Shown piece by piece: positions 33,620 through 42,984 of a stretch of 56,969 bases of DNA (positions are counted from its first letter, which is position 1; the number at the start of each line of letters is the position of its first letter). The notes beneath the pieces are model-generated. The model saw only the letters and a program-made list of their open reading frames with translations, did not search any database and was not told where the DNA came from. Location of the stretch: assembly GCA_038868115.1 (NCBI GenBank), contig JAWBXA010000007.1:1-56969 (forward strand), read 5' to 3'. The position numbers were made by a program, and so were the translations under genes. This DNA comes from JAGTQI01 sp038868115. Its GTDB lineage: Archaea > Thermoproteota > Bathyarchaeia > Bathyarchaeales > Bathycorpusculaceae.

Positions 33620-33885
33620 CGCCGGAGAAGATAAGCAAATTGAGGCAAAAAATAGATGAGATAGACGGAAAAATCCTCCTACTATTAAAAGAAAGGATCG
33701 AAATATCCAGAAAAATAGGCAAGGAAAAGCGGAAGCACGGGATCCCGTTAAGGGATATTGAAAGAGAAAATGAAAAATACAGGCAACTAATGGAAAGCGC
33801 CTTAAAATTGAAACTAGATCCGGAGGAAGTGAGAAGGGTCTACAAACAAATAATAGACATGAGCGTACATGCACAGGAGAGATGA
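33616..33885 (+). CDS. aroQ: chorismate mutase, AroQ type
   Basis: This small all-helical enzyme (89 aa) turns chorismate into prephenate, the branch to Phe and Tyr. ISKLRQKIDEIDGKILLLLKERIEISRKIGKEK has the AroQ spacing of Arg and Lys (active-site Arg in LRQKID; Lys in GKEKRKHG), and DIERENEKYRQL follows. The start ATG 33616 overlaps the aroC stop; the upstream in-frame ATG at 33508 would only add residues antisense-like to AroC. Confidence 0.93.
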   Translation: MTPEKISKLRQKIDEIDGKILLLLKERIEISRKIGKEKRKHGIPLRDIERENEKYRQLMESALKLKLDPEEVRRVYKQIIDMSVHAQER

Positions 33886-33949
33886 ATAAGCGGATTAATA
33901 TTGTAAATTTTAAATAACAGACCCTTTAAATTCAAGACTTGTTGTCACA

Positions 33950-35023
33950 ATGTTGTACGAAATAAATGAGAAGATAATAAAACTTGAGAGGGAAGGGCGC
34001 AAAATCATAAAGTTTAACCTTGGAGATCCAGACCAGCAAACCCCCATGGAAATTATCAAAGCCGCTTTTGAGGCTATGAAAAGTGGCAAAACGAAATATG
34101 CGTCTGCAGCTGGAGAAGCGAAGTTAAGGGAGACTTTGGCTGAGATTCACGAAGTTAACGCTGACAATATTGTGATAACCCCTGGTTCTAAATGGGCAAT
34201 TTTTGTGGTCATGTATCTTTTGCTTAACGAAGGCGACAATGTGATAATTCCAAGCCCGCATTGGGCAGCTTATGATCTGGCGGCTAGAAGCTTAGGGGCC
34301 GATGTTAAACTGATAAAAACGAGGCTTGAATCAAATTGGGAAGTGAATATTGAGAATCTCGAAACGCTCATCGACGATAGAACGAAGCTAATAATACTTA
34401 ATAATCCAAACAATCCTACAAGTAAGGTGGTGGATGGAAAGGTTATAGAGAGAATAGTCAGTGTGGCAAACGAAAGGGGAGTAAAAATTTTATCTGACGA
34501 GGTTTACGCTGACATAAGCTTTGTTAAGACAAAGAGCCTCCTTGAGTATGAAGGCGAGCACATAGTGGTTAGGAGTTTTTCAAAAACGTTTGCCATGACC
34601 GGGTGGAGAATAGGCTACGTTATTGCGGATAAAGCGTTAGCGGACAAAGTCATCAAGCTCAATCAAATAACGTTAACAAATGTCCCGGTTTTTATACAGG
34701 AGGCAGCTTTAAAGGCTTTGGAGCTGAGAAATCAAATAATTAAAGCCATGCAAGAAAGTTACCAGAAAAGAGCGGACCTTGCATGTAAAATACTTTCTGA
34801 CACAAAATTGAAGTTTACAAGACCGGAGGCACCGTGCTACGTTTTTCCAAAACTCGACGGATTAAACTCCGAAATATTCGCCTTTAATCTTTTGGATGAG
34901 GGTGTGGCAGTGGTACCCGGGACCTCGTTCGGCGATTACATAGAACACTTTAGGGTTTCTTTAACGGTACCGGACGATGAAATTGAATCTGGACTTAGAA
35001 TTATTAGCGAGGCTCTTAAATGA
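33950..35023 (+). CDS. class I aminotransferase, probably aromatic/aspartate
   Basis: A fold-type I PLP aminotransferase of 357 aa. Landmarks are FNLGDPDQQTP, ITPGSKWAIFVVM, NNPNNPTSKV, LSDEVYADI, RSFSKTFAMTGWRIGY (PLP Lys) and FRVSLTVPDDEIESGL (carboxylate Arg). Placed between aroQ and tyrA, it most likely makes Phe and Tyr from their keto acids, though aspartate aminotransferase or prephenate transamination are possible. It has its own spacing (64 nt after aroQ) with an AT-rich region that could hold an internal promoter. It overlaps tyrA by 4 nt. Confidence 0.88.
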   Translation: MLYEINEKIIKLEREGRKIIKFNLGDPDQQTPMEIIKAAFEAMKSGKTKYASAAGEAKLRETLAEIHEVNADNIVITPGSKWAIFVVMYLLLNEGDNVIIPSPHWAAYDLAARSLGADVKLIKTRLESNWEVNIENLETLIDDRTKLIILNNPNNPTSKVVDGKVIERIVSVANERGVKILSDEVYADISFVKTKSLLEYEGEHIVVRSFSKTFAMTGWRIGYVIADKALADKVIKLNQITLTNVPVFIQEAALKALELRNQIIKAMQESYQKRADLACKILSDTKLKFTRPEAPCYVFPKLDGLNSEIFAFNLLDEGVAVVPGTSFGDYIEHFRVSLTVPDDEIESGLRIISEALK

Positions 35024-35898
35024 GAGTAGCGATAATAGGCGCTGGACGAATGGGTGAGTGGTTTGCAAAGTTCTTCGTTGAGCAAGGCTTTACGGTTGTA
35101 GTCTCAGATAAAGACGATGAAAAATTGCGAAAGCTGAAAAAAGAGCTAAACGTAAAAATAGCGGACAATGTGAAAGCCGTTGAAAGTGCGGATAGGATTT
35201 TGGTATGTGTACCAATAGAAAACTTTGAAGATGTCATCAAAGAAATAAGCCAACATATTCGTTTGGGACAAGAAGTTATGGATATATGTTCCATCAAAGA
35301 GACTCCGGTTAACATAATGCACAAGTATATAAAAGGCGCTATTACCTTAGGCACCCATCCAATGTTCGGTCCTGGCGCAAAAAGCATAAAAGGCCAAAAT
35401 TTCATTTTAACTCCCACTAATGCAAAAGAAAAAGCTTTGGCTGAAAATTTTGGAAAATGGCTAAAGAGCAAGGGTGCTAACGTCTTCTTTACGACTCCAA
35501 AAGAGCATGATAGAATCATGTCTATCGTAATAGGGCTGCCCTACTTTTTAAGTTATGTTGTCTGCGATGCATTATTAAGTTGTGGACAATTCGTAAAGGC
35601 AAAAGAATATTCAGGAGTCAGCTACAAGCTTCTGCTAACAATAATGGAGGCTCTTGTCTCCGAACAAGCAGAATTTACTGCAAACCTACAAATGGAGCTT
35701 CCAGAAATAGATGAGCTTGGACAGCTTCTCCAAAGAAAAACCAAAGAGTGGCTAAAAATAATAACGCAAAAAGAAAAAGAGGCTTTCATTAAAAAAGTGA
35801 AAATTCTAAAAATCAAGTTAGCAAAAGTAGAGCCTCAATACACTAAATCCTACAAATCTATGTATAAGATGCTTGAGGCAATCGGAAACGAAGATTAA
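35020..35898 (+). CDS. tyrA: prephenate dehydrogenase
   Basis: TyrA oxidatively decarboxylates prephenate to 4-hydroxyphenylpyruvate for tyrosine. The Rossmann motif VAIIGAGRMGEWFAKFF is at the N-terminus, DICSIKETPV follows, and GTHPMFGPGAKS (catalytic His, substrate loop) is diagnostic. The C-terminal helical dimerisation domain carries EHDRIMSIVIGLPYF. Length 292 aa; no ACT or chorismate mutase domain. It is the last gene of the aromatic operon and starts in an ATGA overlap with the aminotransferase. Confidence 0.94.
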   Translation: MRVAIIGAGRMGEWFAKFFVEQGFTVVVSDKDDEKLRKLKKELNVKIADNVKAVESADRILVCVPIENFEDVIKEISQHIRLGQEVMDICSIKETPVNIMHKYIKGAITLGTHPMFGPGAKSIKGQNFILTPTNAKEKALAENFGKWLKSKGANVFFTTPKEHDRIMSIVIGLPYFLSYVVCDALLSCGQFVKAKEYSGVSYKLLLTIMEALVSEQAEFTANLQMELPEIDELGQLLQRKTKEWLKIITQKEKEAFIKKVKILKIKLAKVEPQYTKSYKSMYKMLEAIGNED

Positions 35899-36288
35899 GG
35901 TTTTTGTTTATTCGACTGTAACATAAAAACAAGTAACTTTAAAGAAACTTAACACACAAAACACGCACTTTGGTGTTGGATTTCCCGCTCTTTCGTTTTT
36001 ATTAAAGTGTAATAGCTCTACTTTTGGTTTTCTCAGAGAAAAGCTGTCAAAAGGTTCCCGTAAAAGAACGGAGTTGTTGGCCTCAGAGAGCAAGTACCCT
36101 TTCAGGTCCGCATCAAAATAGAATCCATACAAATGGCGGAGACCCGGCCGACGTAACTTTAAGGATAAAGGAAACGCTTTAAAAATTGGAATAGAAGTGT
36201 TAGAAACTCCTACAAGAAAATAGCTTTAAACCAAACTGTTTTAAGCGAAAAGGGAGGTTTCGGAACCGTAGTTTCTGATAAAGAAGAG
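35899..36288. other. 390-bp stretch without a supported gene
   Basis: No gene with family features is visible. A minus-strand 74-codon ORF (35908-36132) has no recognisable motifs or ribosome binding site. On the plus strand, 36135-36225 switches frame but reads NGGDPADVTLRIKET and then ALKIGIEVLETPTRK before a stop, which looks like the end of a decayed gene. I could not identify it. Confidence 0.35.
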
Positions 36289-36362
36289 TGGACCGGGCGG
36301 GATTTGAACCCGCGACCTCCCGAGTGCGAGTCGGGCGTTCATACCAGCTGAACTACCGGCCC
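36289..36362 (-). tRNA. tRNA-Ala (anticodon CGC)
   Basis: The minus strand folds as a complete tRNA: acceptor GGGCCGG/CCGGTCC with discriminator A, D-arm GTTC...GAAC, anticodon stem CCCGA/TCGGG with loop CTCGCAC, and T-arm GCGGG-TTCAAAT-CCCGC. The anticodon CGC reads GCG (Ala), and the acceptor has the alanine identity pair G3-U70. No intron and no encoded CCA. Confidence 0.97.
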
Positions 36363-36456
36363 ACTCGTTTTCTTGGTAGGATGAGAAGTTTATGCAAATT
36401 TAGGGCTCTCGACTTGATAGGAACTGCTTTCGTGCTTATTTTCTCTGATGAGTGAA

Positions 36457-36864
36457 CTAGATTTTTTCAACTTTTAGTTTTTCGCCTTCGCCGACCTTTT
36501 CTAGGATTTTTGGGTCTTCGAGGATTTTTCCTATTACGTTTACTGGGCTGTAGGGTTTTATTATGTTTGGTGACGGGCTTGATAGTGTTGGGCCGAAGAA
36601 GAGGCATAAGGCTGGTCCTTCAGGCCAGTAGGCTACGTCGCCGTAATCAACTATGGCTTTTGCTTTTTCCGGGCCGACTTGGAAGGGAACTGCAAAGTAG
36701 ATTTCTTTTCCCCAGAATTCTGCTCTTGATTCGAAGGGTAAAGCTTCCATTAGGGCTTTGGCTGTTTTAGGGTTTTCGTCAAAACTTATTTCGCATGAAA
36801 TGGATACTCCGGATTCGAATGTAACTTTTATTTTCTCTTTTCTGTCCAGCTTCATCGTTTTCAA
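36457..36864 (-). CDS. cyclophilin-like fold protein (TM1367/PF04126-like)
   Basis: This 135-aa protein has the features of the small archaeal/thermophilic cyclophilin-like family: an N-terminal strand pair ending in DENPKTAKALMEALPF, then SRAEFWGKEIYFAVPF, the strongly conserved GDVAYWPEGPALCLFFGPT, and PYSPVNVIGKI. The biochemical role is unknown; the fold resembles peptidyl-prolyl isomerases, but activity has not been assumed. It lies 18 nt after ileS on the same strand and may be cotranscribed. Confidence 0.82.
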   Translation of the reverse strand: MKTMKLDRKEKIKVTFESGVSISCEISFDENPKTAKALMEALPFESRAEFWGKEIYFAVPFQVGPEKAKAIVDYGDVAYWPEGPALCLFFGPTLSSPSPNIIKPYSPVNVIGKILEDPKILEKVGEGEKLKVEKI

Positions 36865-36882
36865 TTCCCCTCGCTCGTAATA

Positions 36883-39800
36883 TTAAGATATTGCTATGTA
36901 GATTTTCTTTTCGTCTAATGAGTATTCGTGCCATTCTGCCACGACTTCCAGGCTTTGGTGCAGTTGGATCCTTTTGGCACGGACAAGTTCAGACATTTCA
37001 CCCAAATATGGTTCTAATAGCTTTATGCTTTCTTCGTCTAGTCCGGCTATTTTGACAGTGTTTAGTATGTCCGTTGGCATGTAGCCAAGCTCTTTCCTTA
37101 GGGATTGAACTCTTCTGGCTATGTCCCGCATTAGTCCCTCGCCTAAAAGCTTTTCGTCACGATGGATGTCTAGATATACGCTCACATTCTTTTCCGTGGA
37201 TGAAGCCCATTTTTCAACTTCAGCTTTAACGTGTTCTGGTGTTTCTTTGTAGTATTCGGCCTCCTTGATATTTGCAAGTTCGAGGAAGACTTCGTTTAGG
37301 CTTTTTATGGCTGTGCACGTATTTTCTGGTGCCACAACCACAACTTTTCTGAGGGGCCATCTTCGCTTTATTTTTGCTGACTGCCGCGCGGAACAAACCA
37401 GCGAGACACATTTTATTAAGATTTCAAAAGCTTCTTCAAGGGCTTTGTCACGCATTTCCTCATTTGGTTTTGGCCACTCTTCAAAGTTCACAGATTCTGG
37501 TAGTGTTGGGTCTAGACGTCTGTAGATCTTCTGATATAGGGCTTCGCATAGAAATGGTGCGACTGGGTTAAAGAGGGCTATTGTCGTTTTTAGCACGTGC
37601 CATAAAGTTGCGTATATGGCTAGTCTTCGGTTTTGAGTCTCTGGATCGTCTGTCCATAGCTCTCTTCTAATCATTGGCACGTAAAGGCGGCTTACTGTTT
37701 CAACAACGAACTCTTCTAGTTCTGCCAGTGCTAGGTTGAATTCGCATTTTTCCAGCTTGGAAGTATAGTTGTCTATCACTTCTTGAAGTTTTGATAACAA
37801 CCACCGATCCGGCTTTTTAAGTAAGCTGTTGGTTTTTACCCATTCAAGCGTATGCTTTTGCGGGTTAAAGTTGTCATATTCGGCGTTTTGTATAAAAAAT
37901 CTGTTTAGGTGGTATAGTGTTGCCAACACTTGATATGGTCGGCGGTTCATCTCAGTTATGTCGAAGTTCATGAAATCTATTGGTGAACATTTCCGCAGGA
38001 GGTAAAACCGGCAGACGTCTGCTGAAGCCTTCTCCAAGAGTTTGTTCACCTCGATTATGTTCCCAAGGCTTTTGCTCATTTTTCTGCCTTTTGCGTCTTG
38101 AGTTAAACCTTGGAATAAGAAAGCCTTATAGGGAGCTTCAGCTCTCCCAGTCAAAATCACATGTTCTAGTAGAAGCGAGTTTGCCCAGCCTCTTGTTTGG
38201 TCTATGCCCTCTGTTAGGAAGTCTACTGGCACGTATTTGCTGAACTCTTCGTCTGTGAATCTTGCGTAGGGCGAGGCTCCACTGTTGTGCCAAGTGTCCA
38301 GAACAAAGGGTTCTCTGTGCATAATGCCTCCGCATTTTTCACATTTTATTTTTATGCGGTCTATCCATGGCTTGTGGAGCTCAAAGTTTGAAGGAGGCTT
38401 TTCTATGGCTTTTTTAAACAGCTCTCTTTTGCTTGCCACCAGAATTTTCGCTCCACATTTTTCACAGACCCATATGGGCAGCGGGGCTCCCCAAACGCGT
38501 TCCCTTGAGATGCACCATGGTTTGCCCTCTTTCAAGAAAGATAAGAAGCGGTTCTTAGGAGCTTCGAAGAAATATTCGACTTTCTTCGCTGCCTCCAAAA
38601 TCTTATCGTTTATTTTGTCAGTTCTTAGGAAGTATTCTCTTCTGGCAAGCCAAACCAGCTTGTGGTGGGAGCGCCAACAAGTTGGATATTCATGCCTTAT
38701 TGTCTTAACTTCAACCAGCAAGCCCCTCTTACGGAGTNNNNNNNNNNNNNNNNNNNNNNNNNNNNNNNNNNNNNNNNNNNNNNNNNNNNNNNNNNNNNNN
38801 NNNNNNNNNNNNNNNNNNNNNNNNNNNNNNNNTCGTTTATTTTGTCAGTTCTTAGGAAGTATTCTCTTCTGGCAAGCCAAACCAGCTTGTGGTGGGAGCG
38901 CCAACAAGTTGGATATTCATGCCTTATTGTCTTAACTTCAACCAGCAAGCCCCTCTTACGGAGCTCTTCAACAACCATGGCATCCGCATCTCTTGCAAAA
39001 ACTCCGCTGAAAGCTCCAGCCTCCTCGGTAAACTTAACCTCGTCGTTGAAGGGAGCAAAAATAGGAACCCCCCGCTTTTGCGCTGCTAAAAAGTCTTCCT
39101 CACCGTTTCCAGGTGAGAGGTGCACAACACCAGTCGCCGTGTTAACGTCTACAAAGTCTTCGCATATAACCCTATGCACGAGGGAATGCCTGTCCAATTC
39201 CACTTGTTTAGGAATCAAATCCTTAAACGGATAATCGTACTTTACGCCTTCCAGGCTTTTGCCAGGAATAGTTTCGACTATTGCATAGCCTTTTATGCCA
39301 AGCTCCTGCATTACTGGCTCGACGCGCTGCCTCACTATTATCCACTTTTCATCGCCAACCTGGACTTTTGCGTATTCGGCTTCTGGATGAACTGCCAGCA
39401 TTAGGTCTGTCACCACCGTAAAGGGCATCGTCGTCCATATTAGGAAATACTCATTTTGACTTCCAGCTACCTTAAACTTAAAATAAAGCGACGGGTCCTC
39501 AACTTCAACATATGAGCCTTCATAGCCAACCTCAGCGCTGCTTAGGCTTGTTTGGCATCCCGGGCAATAGGCAACAACATAATAATCCTCTTCAAGTAGA
39601 CCTTGCTCCCATGCGCGCTTAAGGTACTGCCACTCTCGTTCTATGTAACCATCCAAATGTGTCCAGTAGGCTTTCTCTTGATCTATGAAAATGCCAAGTT
39701 TCCGGTCAGCCTCAACCCACTCTTTATGATAGCGCATTATGGTCTTCTTGCATTCTTCTATGAAGCGTTCCTCGCCTACCCGCTCTAAGAGTTCGCGTTT

Positions 39801-40142
39801 ATTTTTGACACCTAACAATTTTTCAACTTCAAGCTCCACTGGTAAGCCTTGGCAGTCCCAACCCGCCCAGAAGGGCATAAAATAGCCCTGCATCGTCTTC
39901 CATCTGAAGCGTAAATCCTTCATTACACGCCCTCTGGCGTGTCCCACGTGGGGTATGCCATTTAGTGTTGGCGGTCCCTCAACCCATCCGGAAACGCCCA
40001 CGTTGTTTTTCTCGCGGTATTCCGTGAGCTTTTCTCTTATGCGGTTTTTCTCCCAAAACTCGCGAATTTCTCTTTCAATTTCAAGCGGGCGGTAATCAAT
40101 GCTCAACGTTTTTTCAAAACTATCTTGGAATTTGGCGGTCAC
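36883..40142 (-). CDS. ileS: isoleucyl-tRNA synthetase (split by an artificial scaffold gap)
   Basis: IleS charges tRNA-Ile. It is a class I synthetase with PPTLNGIPHVGHARGRVMKD (HIGH motif as HVGH), an inserted editing domain (WTTMPFTVVTDL, GVVHLSPGNGEED) and GRKMSKSLGN (KMSKS). A C-terminal anticodon-binding domain follows. N fills 38738-38832, and about 131 bp on either side are duplicates (38606-38736 and 38833-38963). Removing 38737-38963 leaves 3033 nt, in frame, encoding 1010 aa, the usual archaeal length. The duplication is therefore an assembly artefact and the gene is intact. Confidence 0.96.
38738..38832. other. scaffold gap (95 N) inside ileS with 131-bp duplicated flanks
   Basis: The 131 bp from 38606 recur from 38833; the last base before the N run (38737) differs from its partner (38964), consistent with a contig-end error. 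The gap is an unmerged overlap. Confidence 0.93.
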
Positions 40143-40272
40143 CTTTCATCACGGCACACCCGTAAGCACAACAAAATAGCCCAAGCCAAATATAACCTTT
40201 TTGAGTTACGCCCTCTAACAATCAAATTTAAGGTTAGACAAAGCTAAATTGAATCCTCTCTATTTGTTTTGG

Positions 40273-40804
40273 TTATGGAGTAGCCAACGAGCAGTTCTCT
40301 CTATTCCTCAGCCAATACCACAACGAATAAATGGACAACATAATCACTGCCGCTTCTGCGATTATTGCTACTTGCTAATTGTAGAAAGGATTGCCAATGG
40401 TAAACGGGTACAAAACCCAAAACATTTAAAACATTTTACAATGGGTGGGCATGTCTAGGAATATGTGGCTAAACCCGCCCAAAGGACTTAACAAATAAAT
40501 GTTGAGTAGCGGATATTTCGCCTTAACGGGATTAAGCTCCGCCCACTTGTAGATTGTCAATAACTTGTTTTCAAAAAGGTTTTCCATTACGTAAACTCCA
40601 ATAGTCGCTAGGATAGGGTATACGGTTAGTGCTAGCGTGAAGCCGTGCCAAACCCTATGGTCTAGGAGCTCGCCCAAGAGATATAGTATAAGGGTTCAAG
40701 GTCTATGAAGGTTGTTGAAATTGCCAGCGCTAAAGGGTCAATGCCCTTCTATCCTTGAAGTGTAAGAAGAATAGGGCTGTTGCGTGAAGAAGTGTTATTG
40801 GCAT
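40273..40804 (-). pseudogene. decayed polytopic membrane protein gene
   Basis: Reading the minus strand from ATG 40804 gives a continuous homologous protein only if several frame changes and stops are ignored. MPITLLHATALFFLHFKDRR is followed in another frame by DPLALAISTTFIDLEPLYY. A third frame gives ELLDHRVWHGFTLALTVYP, LLSPLGGFSHIFLDMPTH and, after a stop, VLYPFTIGNPFY; after another stop comes VAIIAEAAVIMLSIYSLWYWL. The HxxxW and SHIxLD patterns resemble membrane-bound metal-dependent hydrolase-like proteins. At least two frameshifts and two stops make it inactive. It lies 18 nt after pyrK. Confidence 0.75.
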
Positions 40805-40822
40805 TTTGAGTCTTCTGCTGCT

Positions 40823-41650
40823 TCATACTGGTATCCTTCTCCCGTCAAAGTCGCGTTTCCAAAATCCAAACTCGTCTTTGACCGTTCTTAGTTGTTCCGT
40901 ATTGAATATTGGTCCGTCTCTGCATATGCGGAAGCTGCCGATAATGCAGCTTCCGCATATGCCTATGGCGCAACGCATTAGGCGTTCTAGGCTTGCCTCC
41001 ATGAAAACGTTCTGCCTTTCGCATTGGTCAAAGACTTTTCGAACCATCTGTTCTGGGCCACAAGCGTAAACCTTGTCAAACTTTTCATTGGTCAAAACTT
41101 TTTCGGCAAGGTTTGAAGCCACATCCCTCACGCCGTAGCTTCCATCCTCTGTTGCTGCCAAAACATTTGCCTCGCCGCAAACTTCCTTCAACTCTTCCAA
41201 GAATAAGAGTTCGCTCTTCGTTTTTGCACCCACAACCATCGTAATTTTTGCCTTTTTAGAAGATGCCAGCTTCCTAGCTAGAAATGATAGTGGCGCTATG
41301 CCTATCCCGCCTCCAACTATGAGGATTCTGCCAGTGCTTGGCGTGAAGCTGTTTCCGAAGGGTCCGCGCACACCTATTATATTGCCCACCTTTTTGTCAT
41401 GGAGCACTTGTGTTGCTTCGCCAACTCTTTTTACAGCTACGGAAACCACTTCTTCCTCTTCGTTTGTGTCGAAAATGCTGAGCGGGATTTCATCCACGCC
41501 GGGAATCCAAAGCATTAGGAACTGTCCGGGCTTGGCTTTTGCGCACAGCCTATCCTTAAAGGCGAAGGTTTTAACCGTCGGGCTCTCTGTTCTTATGCTT
41601 AGAAGACGTGTGGTTCTTAGTTTGTTAGCTTTTGTGAGCCAAGCCGACAA
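40823..41650 (-). CDS. pyrK: dihydroorotate dehydrogenase, electron-transfer (FAD/2Fe-2S) subunit
   Basis: PyrK passes electrons from class 1B dihydroorotate dehydrogenase to NAD. The N-terminal FAD-binding beta-barrel has GQFLMLWIPGVDEIPLSI, the NAD domain has ILIVGGGIGIAPLSFLARKL, and the C-terminal 2Fe-2S cysteines lie in RCAIGICGSCIIGSFRICRDGP. Length 275 aa. The start is TTG 41650, overlapping pyrD by 26 nt on the same strand. Confidence 0.95.
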   Translation of the reverse strand: MSAWLTKANKLRTTRLLSIRTESPTVKTFAFKDRLCAKAKPGQFLMLWIPGVDEIPLSIFDTNEEEEVVSVAVKRVGEATQVLHDKKVGNIIGVRGPFGNSFTPSTGRILIVGGGIGIAPLSFLARKLASSKKAKITMVVGAKTKSELLFLEELKEVCGEANVLAATEDGSYGVRDVASNLAEKVLTNEKFDKVYACGPEQMVRKVFDQCERQNVFMEASLERLMRCAIGICGSCIIGSFRICRDGPIFNTEQLRTVKDEFGFWKRDFDGRRIPV

Positions 41651-42548
41651 TTTCAGTCACACTCCTAAAGCCTTTCCTTTTCAAGTAAGCTCGCATCCCC
41701 CTTGCCACCGCCTTGAAAACACCTAGTCCTTTAGTGGCTATGGCTGTTCCGATTTGGACGGCTGTGGCTCCAGCCAGTATAAACTCCACAGCATCCCGCC
41801 AATTGGTTATGCCGCCACATCCAATCACAGGTGCTTTAACTCCTCGCTCGTAAATTTCGTAGACGCATCTGACAGCCACCGGCTTTATGGCCGGTCCAGA
41901 TAGTCCGCCCTTCTTGTTTCCTAGGATTGGCTTTGTGGTTTCGATGTCTATTGCCATGGCTTTTACCGTGTTTATGGCTGTTATAGCGTCTGCGCCAGCC
42001 TTAACGGCTGCCTCGGCAATTTCCCCAATGTCCACAACATTTGGTAAAAGTTTAACAAAAACCGGCTTATCAATGGTGCCTTTAACCTTCTTAACAACTT
42101 CGACCAGAACTTCTGGCTTCTGTCCTATTTCGGCTCCCGTCTCCTTAACATGGGGACATGAAACATTAAGCTCGACAGCGTCTGCGCCAGCCTCCACGGC
42201 TTTCTCTGCAACCATGGCATATTCTTCTGCTGAAAATCCATAAACGCTCACTATTAAAGGCACTTTTAGAACGGCTTTCGCCTCCCCAATATCTTTTACA
42301 AATTCTTCTATTCCAGGGTTGGAAAGCCCTACAGCATTTATTAAGCCACAACTGGTTTGGACAACTGTTGGATTTGCATAACCTTTTCTAGGCTTTAAAC
42401 CAACAGACTTTGTCACAACAGCAGCGGCTCCACCCTCAACAATGCTTTTAAAGGTTTGAGCCGAATACCCCAAAATTCCAGAAGCCAACATGGTGGGGTT
42501 CTTGAGGCATAAGCCGGCGAGGTTAACCTTTAAATCTCCATTTTCCAC
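41625..42548 (-). CDS. pyrD: dihydroorotate dehydrogenase, catalytic subunit (class 1B)
   Basis: PyrD oxidises dihydroorotate to orotate in pyrimidine synthesis, with FMN. The 307-aa TIM barrel has NPTMLASGILGY, AVVTKSVGLKPRKGY, VELNVSCPHVKETG (catalytic Cys, typical of class 1B), VKLLPNV, AINTVKAMAID, and IGCGGITNWRDAVEFILAGA with the FMN phosphate loop. Coupling with pyrK supports the heterotetrameric NAD-linked form. Confidence 0.96.
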   Translation of the reverse strand: MENGDLKVNLAGLCLKNPTMLASGILGYSAQTFKSIVEGGAAAVVTKSVGLKPRKGYANPTVVQTSCGLINAVGLSNPGIEEFVKDIGEAKAVLKVPLIVSVYGFSAEEYAMVAEKAVEAGADAVELNVSCPHVKETGAEIGQKPEVLVEVVKKVKGTIDKPVFVKLLPNVVDIGEIAEAAVKAGADAITAINTVKAMAIDIETTKPILGNKKGGLSGPAIKPVAVRCVYEIYERGVKAPVIGCGGITNWRDAVEFILAGATAVQIGTAIATKGLGVFKAVARGMRAYLKRKGFRSVTEIVGLAHKS

Positions 42549-42665
42549 CAGATTTTCACCACATGCTCCTAAAGTGATGTGCTTTTAAAGAGATAAAGTT
42601 TAGTTTCAAACCGCAAAAGCCTAAAAGGTATAGGCAACCATTCTAGTGGCTGGGTAACCATTGCA

Positions 42666-42963
42666 ATGTCTGTTGTTGAGGTTACGGTTAAAAGTCAAAG
42701 GAGGAAATGCGCCTTCGGGCACAAGGTTGGCGACAAAAAGTCTTCGAGGGAATCATTAAGGGCGATATATGCTACAGCGCATTAATGTTCTGTTCCAAAA
42801 GTTTATGCCATGCGTTATGGTGTGGAGTTTTCATGGGCTGAAGATAGGGCATCACATACAACGCTTACCCAAACTCAGAAAACCCGTTGTCTTCGAAATC
42901 TGCCGTGTCAAAAATGAAACGGATTCCTCAGAATCCTTTATCTATCCAAGCCTAATAGAATAG
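42666..42963 (+). pseudogene. decayed TIGR04076-type small protein gene
   Basis: From ATG 42666 the sequence reads MSVVEVTVKSQRRKCAFGHK, VGDK, then with frame changes FEGIIKGDICYSAL, AMRYGVEFSWAED, and finally NPVVFEICRVKNE-like text before TAG 42961-42963. This matches the layout of the short TIGR04076 family (KCPAGHKVGD, ICYSAL, NPVVFEIRR), whose function is unknown. At least three frameshifts in about 300 bp make it non-functional, unless the contig has clustered indel errors. Confidence 0.7.
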
Positions 42964-42984
42964 TATTCTGGACTCTGAGGTTAG

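Noticed and set aside
35908..36132. 74-codon minus-strand ORF after tyrA
   Set aside because: There are no motifs or ribosome binding site, and the composition is not protein-like at its C-terminal end.
42549..42984. C/D box sRNA gene next to nop5-flpA
   Set aside because: I looked for RTGATGA and CTGA box pairs at suitable spacing on both strands and saw only the nop5 start region, which does not have the full box set.
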